A stretch of DNA of 64,000 bases. Source: Flavobacterium subsaxonicum WB 4.1-42 = DSM 21790. Its GTDB lineage: Bacteria > Bacteroidota > Bacteroidia > Flavobacteriales > Flavobacteriaceae. The stretch spans positions 1-64,000 of the forward strand of contig NZ_AUGP01000007.1 of assembly GCF_000422725.1 (NCBI RefSeq). Reading direction: 5' to 3'. The notes beneath the pieces are model-generated. The model did no database searches, was not told the origin of the DNA, and was given only the letters and a program-made list of their open reading frames with translations. The position numbers and the translations under genes are program-made. Every line of letters starts with the position of its first letter. Positions within the stretch are counted from its first letter, which is position 1. This document shows, one piece after another, positions 36,484 through 43,699 of this stretch.

Positions 36484-37666
36484 TTTTGTGTATTTTGTTT
36501 TTACCTAAAAACAGCAGCGTAAAATAGGCCGTAAACCCAAACAATGCTGCCATTGCAGTAGCTAATATAATACTACCCGTAAGATATTGCACAATATTTT
36601 GTTTTATAGCATCCATGCCCGATAAATTTTCATCAACGTCTTTACCCGGCAAAATAAACAGCCCAATTTGCAATGATGCGTAAATTATAAACGGAATAAA
36701 AGGCGGAATACTAACGTTAGAAAATGCATACGCTATAAGCTTGTTAAGCCGCAGCACGTAGGCCAAAAACAGCACACTTATCGTTTGCAGGCCCCACACC
36801 GGCGCAATGCCTATAAACACACCCAAGGCTATAGAAAATGATTTTTTAGAAGGAGAGTCGGCGCTTTCTAATACATTTTCGCGAATAAACTGCTTAAGGC
36901 TTTTTTTTTTGAAGCTCCGTATAAAATCCCTCGGCTTAATGTACAGCAGGCTGATTACAACCAGCATGGTGTTAAGCACGCTTATCCTCGAAAAATCGGT
37001 AAAGGGCCTAAAGTGCGATACCCTTTCATCCGGATCGTACAATACTTTTACCGGTACGTTTTTTACAGGCACGCCTTTCCACGCGGCTTTAACAATAACT
37101 TCTATTTCAAACTCAAATTTGTTGGTGGCGTATTTTTTGGCTATTTTATGTAGCGGATATAGCCTGTAGCCCGACTGGGTGTCTTCCAGCTTAATGCCGG
37201 TTTCGAACCAGAACCAAAAATTGGAGAACTTGTTGCCAAAGCTACTTTTTTTAGGCACGCCCAACTGCATCATGTTACGGCTGCCAATAAGCAGCGCGTC
37301 GCCGTTTTGCTCAATTTCCGATAAAAACATGGGTATATCATCCGGAAAGTGCTGCCCGTCTGAATCTATAGTAATGGCATACTCAAACCCAGCCTCGCGT
37401 GCCGCAATAAAACCGGTACGCAACGCAACGCCTTTGCCTTTATTTTTGGGTAATGTAATTTGTTGTATGTTTATATATGATGCTACTATTTGAGGAGTAG
37501 CATCGGTAGAGCCATCGTTAACTACAATTATGTTGCTTGTAAAGTGCAACACACCGTCAATAACCCTCTTAAGAGTTTTATTGTTATTATAAGTAGGTAT
37601 TATTACACAGTAATTTAACCCGCTTACAGTAATATAATGTTGTGGAGCTGTGGGAGCTGTGCTCAT
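36476..37666 (-). CDS. Family 2 glycosyltransferase with DUF2062 domain
   Basis: This 396-residue protein has a GT2 dolichol-phosphate-mannose-synthase-like domain (about 18-235) with CVIIPTYNNN, IVVNDGSTD and TIDSDGQHFPDD (DSD 101-103), and QSGYRLYPL. A C-terminal DUF2062 membrane domain (about 265-390) contains PVWGLQTISVLFLAYVLRLN. Similar glycosyltransferases occur in aryl polyene clusters, where a lipid-anchored product is built. The donor and acceptor are unknown. It is preceded by the best internal promoter of the cluster and is coupled to the MMPL gene by an 8-base overlap. Confidence 0.92.
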   Translation of the reverse strand: MSTAPTAPQHYITVSGLNYCVIIPTYNNNKTLKRVIDGVLHFTSNIIVVNDGSTDATPQIVASYINIQQITLPKNKGKGVALRTGFIAAREAGFEYAITIDSDGQHFPDDIPMFLSEIEQNGDALLIGSRNMMQLGVPKKSSFGNKFSNFWFWFETGIKLEDTQSGYRLYPLHKIAKKYATNKFEFEIEVIVKAAWKGVPVKNVPVKVLYDPDERVSHFRPFTDFSRISVLNTMLVVISLLYIKPRDFIRSFKKKSLKQFIRENVLESADSPSKKSFSIALGVFIGIAPVWGLQTISVLFLAYVLRLNKLIAYAFSNVSIPPFIPFIIYASLQIGLFILPGKDVDENLSGMDAIKQNIVQYLTGSIILATAMAALFGFTAYFTLLFLGKNKIHKNA

Positions 37667-37695
37667 TACAAAATTGTAGTTTTAAAAATAGTGTG

Positions 37696-37725
37696 CAAAG
37701 ATACTTTTTTTAAATTTTTAAGCAA
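37696..37725 (-). promoter_or_regulatory. Internal promoter for the transport/acyl-transfer half of the cluster
   Basis: On the minus strand, TTG (plus-strand 37723-37725), a 19-base spacer and the perfect -7 box TATCTTTG (plus-strand 37696-37703) match the Bacteroidota promoter. This 98-base gap is the widest in the 34-gene run, and the start codon of the glycosyltransferase is 29 bases downstream. It could transcribe the last five genes independently. Confidence 0.65.
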
Positions 37726-37764
37726 GCAACAAGTTTTGCCTAAAATTGCAACAACAATGCGTGC

Positions 37765-38247
37765 TTAAAACGCCGCTTTTTCTTCTTTAGTAAATGATGG
37801 CGATGCTTTTACAAAGCCTTTAGTAAATTCTTTTAAGTCGGCTTTTTGAGCCGAAAAGTTTTTTATAAGAAACTTTTTATCTTCATCTATCTGTTTGTGG
37901 TAGCCAGTTATTTTAGGTGCATTTTCCTGTATTGTAAGCCTTATAACTCGAACCTCGTAGTTATCGGCATCTCTTTTTATAACAGCTTCAAGTAATTTAG
38001 CGCCCTGGGTAAAAAGTTTCTTTTTGTTAAGCAGCCCTTTCTCGTGCTTGGCTCGTAAGGTTAGCGCACCGGCTTTGTAGGCAACCATAGTGTTATCGGC
38101 ACTATCGTCGGGCACATTTTCCAACATTTTGTAAAGTGCTTCGGCATCCGCCGGAACATTTGCCGCACTAACATATTTTTGCCTTACCGTAGCAAGGTCG
38201 GCGCCGGTAAGCAACAGGGCCGAAAGAAAAAGCAGCACTACCTTCAT
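37765..38247 (-). CDS. Small secreted hypothetical protein of the pigment cluster
   Basis: This 160-residue protein has a signal peptide (MKVVLLFLSALLLTG, cut near residue 15). The mature part is helical and rich in Lys, with phrases such as AEALYKMLENVP and FTQGAKLLEAVIKRDADNYEVRVIRLTIQ, suggesting a tetratricopeptide-like helix pair. No cysteine or catalytic motif is visible. It is downstream of the FabZ-like gene and ends before the internal promoter. Periplasmic accessory proteins of this kind occur in flexirubin clusters, but I know no function. Confidence 0.75.
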   Translation of the reverse strand: MKVVLLFLSALLLTGADLATVRQKYVSAANVPADAEALYKMLENVPDDSADNTMVAYKAGALTLRAKHEKGLLNKKKLFTQGAKLLEAVIKRDADNYEVRVIRLTIQENAPKITGYHKQIDEDKKFLIKNFSAQKADLKEFTKGFVKASPSFTKEEKAAF

Positions 38248-38293
38248 ACTCTTTATAGTTTGATTTAAAGTTAGTTAACCCGAACTTAAAAAT

Positions 38294-38665
38294 CTAATTT
38301 TTGCTGTAAATACAAGTTAATTTTAACGCTACGGTATCATCAAAAAAGGTGGTGTTTTTTATCTTAACCGTATTGTCTTCGGTCTGGGCAATTTCCAGCT
38401 CCAGTTTAAGGTTGGCATTAACTTCCGGGTTTATAAGTGCCATAAACTTTATGTTGCTGGCACTTTTCATAAACAGCGGGGCATCTACCACCTGTTGCGT
38501 AAGCTCTTTTATAATTTGCATCATGCAAACACCCGGAGTAACCGGGTTGCCCGGAAAATGCCCCTTAAAAACCTCGTGGTCTTTATTAATGGTAATGGTG
38601 GCAACATATTTTACCCCATCTATATTGGTAAGCGAATTTATTGTATAGAAATCTTTTAAGAGCAT
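38294..38665 (-). CDS. FabZ/FabA-like hotdog dehydratase with altered acid residue
   Basis: This 123-residue hotdog-fold protein has GHFPGNPVTPGV containing the catalytic His (H36). In FabZ the helix that follows carries a catalytic Glu (Asp in FabA). Here it reads CMMQIIKEL, with Gln50 at that position. It could be a weak dehydratase, an isomerase or a thioesterase-like binding protein, or the acid may come from a partner. In the pathway a dehydratase is required after each ketoreduction of the aryl polyene chain. Two ApeP-like hotdog genes lie at 50772-51653. Confidence 0.82.
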   Translation of the reverse strand: MLLKDFYTINSLTNIDGVKYVATITINKDHEVFKGHFPGNPVTPGVCMMQIIKELTQQVVDAPLFMKSASNIKFMALINPEVNANLKLELEIAQTEDNTVKIKNTTFFDDTVALKLTCIYSKN

Positions 38666-38676
38666 GCGTTTAATTT

Positions 38677-39303
38677 TTAGAATTGATAAGCTACACCAAG
38701 CTGAAGGGTACTGTTGGTTACAGGGTCGCCTCCATACCTGTTGTTATAATAATTAGTATCATCATAATACATATCATCGCCAAAAATATCCAGGAAGCCT
38801 ATTTTAGCACGCGCCTCAAAGGTTAAGCCCATCGGTAATGTGTAGCCAAAGCCAAGAGTAAGGCCAAGATCGAGGCCTACCACATCTTCCTCAAAGCCTT
38901 TTAAATTATCGCCTACCTTAAAGTCTATATTAGGGCCAATAACACCATGAAACCCACCAATAATCTTAAACTTGTTCATAACACCTAAAGACAGGTACTG
39001 TATCTGGTAATCTACATCGGCACTTTGCGCAAAAGCAGGGTCGCCATTTCCAAAATCAACATCATCAAAATAAAACTTGCCTTTGCCACCCTGCCTGGAA
39101 TAGGTAAGTTCTGGCTGAAGGGTGTAAAACTTCGCCAGCTTAATGGCTACAAAGCCACCTACATAAAAATCGGTCTTAGCATCAAGATCAGTATTAATTA
39201 ACCTCGAAAAGTTAGCCCCTGCCCTTACACCGGGCTTAATGGTAATTTGGGCGCTTGCCTGTATTGCCAGAAAGCATATAAGTACTACTATAATTTTTTT
39301 CAT
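38677..39303 (-). CDS. Outer-membrane beta-barrel protein (PorT/OMP_b-brl_2 type), paralogue 3
   Basis: This 208-residue protein has a signal peptide (cut after ASAQ) and an eight-stranded-barrel-like pattern: ITIKPGVRAGANFSRL, KTDFYVGGFVAIKL, YTLQPELTYSRQGG, DYQIQYLSLGVMNKF and a C-terminal aromatic (LQLGVAYQF). It is the third of three tandem paralogues (38677-40640) and is closest to the middle one. A loop of Tyr/Asp-rich sequence (DDMYYDDTNYYNNRYGGD) lies before the last strand. Its place between the dehydratase and the lipoprotein carrier genes suggests a role in outer-membrane placement of the pigment, which is inference. Confidence 0.85.
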   Translation of the reverse strand: MKKIIVVLICFLAIQASAQITIKPGVRAGANFSRLINTDLDAKTDFYVGGFVAIKLAKFYTLQPELTYSRQGGKGKFYFDDVDFGNGDPAFAQSADVDYQIQYLSLGVMNKFKIIGGFHGVIGPNIDFKVGDNLKGFEEDVVGLDLGLTLGFGYTLPMGLTFEARAKIGFLDIFGDDMYYDDTNYYNNRYGGDPVTNSTLQLGVAYQF

Positions 39304-39328
39304 TTGAGAGATGGGAGATTAGAATTTA

Positions 39329-39976
39329 TTAGAATGCGTACGATAAGCCAAGCTGAACTACACTATTTAAGATAACATCATCATAATTACCATTATCATC
39401 ATAGTAATAATCGTCGTTATAGCCGCTGTAGTTGTCGCCAAAAATATCTGCAAAGCCAATCTTGTAACGCGCTTCTATGGTTAGACCCATTGGCAGGGTA
39501 TAACCAAGCCCGGCGTTAAGGCCAAGGTCTACACCCATAAGTTCATCGGCAGCATAGCCTGTAAAATTGTCGCCTACTTTAAAATCTAATGTTGGCCCTA
39601 CTATTGCGTGGAAACCGTCGATAATATTAAACTTGTTCATAACCCCTAACGACAGGTACTGCAACGAATAATCGGTATCATTAGAACCGCCGTAAGCCGG
39701 AATTACTGGATCGTATCCATAGTAATAATCTGCATTATAAAACCCTGAGCCTGTTGCCCCCTGCCTTGAATAGGTAAGCTCGGGCTGAAGTGTGTAAAAT
39801 TTTGCCAGTTTAATAGCTACAAAGCCGCCAACGTAAAAATCGGCTTTGGTATCTAAATTAGTGTTGGTAAGTGTTGCAAGGTTTAAACCTGCCCTTATAC
39901 CCGGTTTTATTGTAACCTGTGCATTAGCGGTATGCAACGCAAGGAAGCACACAAGAAGTAACGTAATTTTTTTCAT
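39329..39976 (-). CDS. Outer-membrane beta-barrel protein (PorT/OMP_b-brl_2 type), paralogue 2
   Basis: This 215-residue protein has a signal peptide (cut after ANAQ). It shares long stretches with paralogue 3 (KADFYVGGFVAIKL, FYTLQPELTYSRQG, LQYLSLGVMNKF), so the two arose by a recent duplication. The main differences lie in the surface-loop regions, which are Tyr/Asp-rich in both. The C-terminus is LQLGLSYAF. The intergenic gap of 25 bases contains no promoter that I can see. Confidence 0.85.
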   Translation of the reverse strand: MKKITLLLVCFLALHTANAQVTIKPGIRAGLNLATLTNTNLDTKADFYVGGFVAIKLAKFYTLQPELTYSRQGATGSGFYNADYYYGYDPVIPAYGGSNDTDYSLQYLSLGVMNKFNIIDGFHAIVGPTLDFKVGDNFTGYAADELMGVDLGLNAGLGYTLPMGLTIEARYKIGFADIFGDNYSGYNDDYYYDDNGNYDDVILNSVVQLGLSYAF

Positions 39977-40004
39977 TTTGGGAGAGATGATTGATTATGA
40001 TTGA

Positions 40005-40640
40005 TTACTTGCTTGAACCTGTTACATTAAAGCTATAGGTTAAGCCCAAAGAAAACACAAGGTTGTTGGCATTATCATTGTAATCGTAATAATCGTTGCC
40101 CTGGTTGTTATAGTAATAGTTGTCTACAACATTTACAAAACCTTTTTTAACACGTGCTTCTACACCAAGGCCAAAAGGGGTTGTATAGCCGATACCTGCT
40201 GTAACACCAAGATCTACATCATTATACGTGTACTGAGAGCTATTGGTAATAATATCGAACGTAGGCCCTACGTGTATATTAAAATTATTGGTAAGCGTAA
40301 ATTTGTTTATAAGTGCGAATGTTATGTATTGCAGTTCTACATCTACATTTTCTACAGACTGGGTTTCGTAGCTGTTATACTCAGTGTAATAATAATTTGT
40401 GGTTACTACGTTGCCCTCTCCACCCTGGCGCGAGTAGCCAATTTCGGGCTGCATGGTATAAAACCTTGTAAGTTTTAAAGCTCCAAAAGCACTAATGTAA
40501 AAATCGGTTTTACCATCCAGGTCGGTATTGGTAATTTTAGAAAAGTTAGCCCCGGCCCTGATGCCCGGCTTAAAAGTTACCTGTGCGCTGGCAGAAAGTG
40601 TACAAAGCAACAAGAATGTAAATAGTAAAGTTTTTTTCAT
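40005..40640 (-). CDS. Outer-membrane beta-barrel protein (PorT/OMP_b-brl_2 type), paralogue 1
   Basis: This 211-residue protein has a signal peptide (cut after SASAQ) and the family opening VTFKPGIRAGANFSKI, then KTDFYISAFGALKL and YTMQPEIGYSRQGG. It is the most divergent of the three tandem paralogues, and its C-terminus carries a short extension (SFNVTGSSK) beyond the barrel-closing aromatic. It lies 10 bases downstream of the lipoprotein gene. Confidence 0.85.
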   Translation of the reverse strand: MKKTLLFTFLLLCTLSASAQVTFKPGIRAGANFSKITNTDLDGKTDFYISAFGALKLTRFYTMQPEIGYSRQGGEGNVVTTNYYYTEYNSYETQSVENVDVELQYITFALINKFTLTNNFNIHVGPTFDIITNSSQYTYNDVDLGVTAGIGYTTPFGLGVEARVKKGFVNVVDNYYYNNQGNDYYDYNDNANNLVFSLGLTYSFNVTGSSK

Positions 40641-40650
40641 AGCAAAATGA

Positions 40651-41280
40651 TTATTGTTCGAGGTAATTTAATTCTATTTTAAGCTTAATATTTTTATGTT
40701 CTATAACTATATTTTTTGCTAATATATTGCTTTGCGGCGTATAGCTAATAATAGTTTTTTCTTTTGATTTTGTGGCGTTTACAATTTTTGCCAGCTGGCC
40801 CGATGTTTTATCTATAAACAGGTAGTTAGACCTTTTACCGGCATCTGATTTGTAAACCGTATTCTGATTATCTTTATACTGTTCCTGCACGGCATGGTTT
40901 TGCTTAAGCAGCAGCATAAAATCGCGCTTAAGGGTGTTTACAATTAGTGCTTTATCCAACTCTTCTAATATATAATTTACTTTAAAGCTGGTATCGGTAA
41001 TTTCAAAGTCGAACAGTTTGTTACCAAACTCGGTGGTAAAGGCAGCCCTGTAAAGGGTGTCGTTTATTTTTTTAGCAATAAAAATCCCCCCAAAATCACG
41101 TCCATAAATGGCAATGTGGGCTTTGTAAACATAATCGGTCTTAGCGTCCGAAAAATACGTAACAGGGTAATTGGTAACCGCAGGCGCTTGCTGCTCAAAA
41201 CCTTTTACGGTTTTAACAGCACAGCCGGATAGCAGCAGGCAGCTGCTAATTAGAAAAAACAGAATCTGGTACCGGCGCAT
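40651..41280 (-). CDS. Lipoprotein, possible LolB-like acceptor in the pigment cluster
   Basis: This 209-residue lipoprotein has lipobox LLSGC (C20). The mature protein is beta-rich (TDYVYKAHIAIYGRDFGGIFIAKKI, FDFEITDTSFKV, IVIEHKNIKLKIELNYLEQ). Its layout resembles the LolA/LolB half-barrel, and it directly follows a LolA-like gene with a 35-base overlap, so I suggest it is a receptor partner on the outer membrane. Proteobacterial aryl polyene clusters also pair a LolA-like protein with a lipoprotein. The fold match is by pattern only. Confidence 0.7.
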   Translation of the reverse strand: MRRYQILFFLISSCLLLSGCAVKTVKGFEQQAPAVTNYPVTYFSDAKTDYVYKAHIAIYGRDFGGIFIAKKINDTLYRAAFTTEFGNKLFDFEITDTSFKVNYILEELDKALIVNTLKRDFMLLLKQNHAVQEQYKDNQNTVYKSDAGKRSNYLFIDKTSGQLAKIVNATKSKEKTIISYTPQSNILAKNIVIEHKNIKLKIELNYLEQ

Positions 41281-41875
41281 TTACAACCTTGTTTTTAAAT
41301 ACAATTGTAGTATAATCGTTAGAAGGCTCTATCATTTTAACCTGTGCCACCATATTTTTTTTATCAAAATACAGTTCCATCTGGTTAATGTATTTTTTTA
41401 GCGCAGCATCTTTAGGCACCAGTTTGGTAATGTTGTATTCCGCGGTTTTAAAGTAGGTAATGGTAAACTCGGCTTCGTCAAACACATTACCGCTTACACT
41501 GCCCACAATAAGTTTGTTAAGCTTGTTAAACATTTTGCTGTTGCCCATATCCATAGCGCTTTTCTTGCCGGCATCGTTTATAGTAATCTTGTTGTTTTTA
41601 AACACAACACTGTATTGGTAGGGCTTGGTATATTGCCACAGCAGCATGGCCGGAGCTTTAAAGCTCATTTTACCCGATGTTTCTATGTCTTTAGACAAGA
41701 AATCCATGTGCTTAAACTGCACAAAATCGGTGGTAAGGGTTTTGGTGTTTTTTGCCGTGGCGTTTACCCCGTTTTTAAACGATGTAACTTCGGCAGCACT
41801 CATTTTTTGCTCCTGCGCAAAGCCGGAGAGCGTAACCGCCATTAAAAAAAATACATATAAAACACTATTCTTCAT
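41246..41875 (-). CDS. LolA-like outer-membrane lipoprotein carrier
   Basis: This 209-residue periplasmic protein has a signal peptide (cut after GFAQ). LolA features are TLTTDFVQFKHMDFLSKDIETSGKMSFKAPAMLLWQYTKPYQYSVVFKNNKI and the later strand MVAQVKMIEPSNDYTTIVFKN. LolA carries lipidated molecules across the periplasm. Cluster-borne LolA homologues are a hallmark of aryl polyene and flexirubin loci, and this one probably carries the pigment or its lipid-bound precursor. It overlaps the downstream lipoprotein gene by 35 bases and the upstream deacetylase gene by 11, implying translational coupling. Confidence 0.88.
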   Translation of the reverse strand: MKNSVLYVFFLMAVTLSGFAQEQKMSAAEVTSFKNGVNATAKNTKTLTTDFVQFKHMDFLSKDIETSGKMSFKAPAMLLWQYTKPYQYSVVFKNNKITINDAGKKSAMDMGNSKMFNKLNKLIVGSVSGNVFDEAEFTITYFKTAEYNITKLVPKDAALKKYINQMELYFDKKNMVAQVKMIEPSNDYTTIVFKNKVVNAPVPDSVFSN

Positions 41876-42641
41876 AATCCGGAATGTTTAGCAATTGGCC
41901 CGTTTGGACCACTTTGTAGTTTTCTTGCTGTAAAAGTAACAATAATTGTTCCAAAACGTTAACGCTTTTTTGAGAGGTATCATGCAAAAGTATAATTCCA
42001 CCAGCATTTAGCCGCTTTTTAATGCGTTTGAGTATTTTAGATTCGCTATCAATAACGGCGTCTAAGGAGCGGATGTTCCACCCAATAACATAATGCCCGG
42101 TTTGGTGCAAAGCCTTTGCTATATTAGGGCTGGTAACCCCAAACGGCGGCCGGTACAATACGGTCTGCTTATGGGTATACTGCTGTATCAGGGCATTGGT
42201 ATGCTTTATCTCTTCTACAATTTTAGTTACAGGAAAAATTGCCATTTTGTTAGAATGGCTATAACTGTGATTGCCAACGGTATGGCCGCTGTCTACAATT
42301 TTTTTTAAAATGTGTGGATATTTTTCTATCTGCGTGCCAATGCAAAAAAAAGTGGCTTTTACATTGTAGCGGTCTAAAAGTTCCAGGACTTTCTCTGTAT
42401 ACGGTGTGGGGCCATCGTCAAACGTAAGGGCAATTTGCCTGCCTGTTACCGGTTTTTGGCTGTTTAATGTTTTTATATGGTAGCCCGATTGCACCAAACC
42501 CGACCCTGCCACAGCAAATACAAGCCATAACACTACTGGGATGGCAAGCCACCACCACGATACCACATTAAAATAAGCCTGAACCGCCAGCAGAATAAGT
42601 ACAGCTGTTGCAAAGCCTGTATTTAGCCTGTGTGTCAGCAT
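41865..42641 (-). CDS. Polysaccharide deacetylase (NodB-homology) family protein
   Basis: This 258-residue protein has N-terminal membrane segments (about 10-50) and a carbohydrate-esterase-4 domain: IALTFDDGPTPYTEKVL (catalytic base and metal Asp), THTVGNHSYSH (metal His residues; GHTVGNHSYSHS here), RPPFGV and HDTSQKSV. Members deacetylate GlcNAc-containing glycans, or act on other N-acyl substrates. Its target in a pigment cluster is unclear; it may process a glycan or lipid anchor. It overlaps both neighbours slightly (7 and 11 bases). Confidence 0.9.
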   Translation of the reverse strand: MLTHRLNTGFATAVLILLAVQAYFNVVSWWWLAIPVVLWLVFAVAGSGLVQSGYHIKTLNSQKPVTGRQIALTFDDGPTPYTEKVLELLDRYNVKATFFCIGTQIEKYPHILKKIVDSGHTVGNHSYSHSNKMAIFPVTKIVEEIKHTNALIQQYTHKQTVLYRPPFGVTSPNIAKALHQTGHYVIGWNIRSLDAVIDSESKILKRIKKRLNAGGIILLHDTSQKSVNVLEQLLLLLQQENYKVVQTGQLLNIPDYEE

Positions 42642-43699
42642 TTTGAAATAAGGGTAAAACTATGGTCCTGACCCCTGTACTGGTTGTACAGCAGGATGTT
42701 TTTATATTGAGGCCTATCTAAATTATTGACTTTTATTGCCTGCGGAATGTGCTGCAATTTTATAACATTCGATGCCACCCACAGTCCAAAAGCCGAAGCG
42801 GTATTAAACTCGCCGCTAAGGTGTTTGTAGTATACTTGCGGAGTAGTATTAAACAGCGTGTTAGCCAGTGTAGTATAATAGCTATCGTAATTTACATCGC
42901 CATTAAAGCCCAACACTACAGCATCAAGATCGTTAACCGTAAGGTTGTTATTTTTAAGGAAGGCTTTCAATTTTGCAGCAACCTCATCTGGTTCTAAAAG
43001 ATTGTAGATAGCAACATCGGTTAGCTGAGCGTAAGTAGTTTCCTGTTGGGTATCGGCAAGGACAAAAAACGTAGCGCCTTCAGAAAACACAACACCCGGA
43101 GTATCTGACCCTAAAACTTTATACGGAACATCTGACGTTGCCTTAATAGCACCCGACATTTTAAGAAACTCCAAAGTGTTCTCGGCCGATTCTTCTATTC
43201 CGCCAACTAATACCGTATGTGCATCTTCGTCTTCAAGCTGCATTTTAGCGTCTATAAGCGCCGATTCAAACGAAACTGCACCATTTACATACGTAAAATT
43301 ATAAGCTTTGCATTGCAGCCCTAACGCTATCTGGGCACCTACCGTATTGTGGGTAGATTGTATGAATGATGTTGGGGTTAAAAATTCCTCGTTATTATCC
43401 AGCAGTGCTTTTAAAAATTTCTCAGAATCTACACTGCACCCCATCCCTGTACCGGTAATAATTGCATCAAAATACTGTACGCCGGCCTCCTGTATGGCTT
43501 TCGCCGATGCCACTATGCCATTCTTAACACCTTTTGCCATACGCCTTGCAGCTACCGGGCTTATAAAGTCTTTATAATTGGGCAGGGCAAGCTCCAAAAC
43601 ATTATGGGTATCATTAATAACAATCTCTTCCAAAAAAGCCGTATCGACAGTTTTTTGGGCAGAAACGCATCCGGTACCATTTATATAACACTTTTTCAT
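42635..43699 (-). CDS. Ketosynthase-like chain-length factor (no catalytic Cys)
   Basis: This 354-residue thiolase-fold protein is related to FabF-type ketosynthases. At the active-site position it reads YVNGAVSFESAL, so the nucleophile Cys is replaced (Ala141 on my alignment). The HGTxTP motif is replaced by GFNGDVN, and the GHT motif by SGEFNTA. It is therefore almost surely inactive in condensation and resembles a chain-length factor pairing with the next KS. It shares a TAATG stop/start junction with the active KS upstream (43699), which fits a heterodimer. Aryl polyene systems use such KS-CLF pairs. Confidence 0.88.
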   Translation of the reverse strand: MKKCYINGTGCVSAQKTVDTAFLEEIVINDTHNVLELALPNYKDFISPVAARRMAKGVKNGIVASAKAIQEAGVQYFDAIITGTGMGCSVDSEKFLKALLDNNEEFLTPTSFIQSTHNTVGAQIALGLQCKAYNFTYVNGAVSFESALIDAKMQLEDEDAHTVLVGGIEESAENTLEFLKMSGAIKATSDVPYKVLGSDTPGVVFSEGATFFVLADTQQETTYAQLTDVAIYNLLEPDEVAAKLKAFLKNNNLTVNDLDAVVLGFNGDVNYDSYYTTLANTLFNTTPQVYYKHLSGEFNTASAFGLWVASNVIKLQHIPQAIKVNNLDRPQYKNILLYNQYRGQDHSFTLISKC

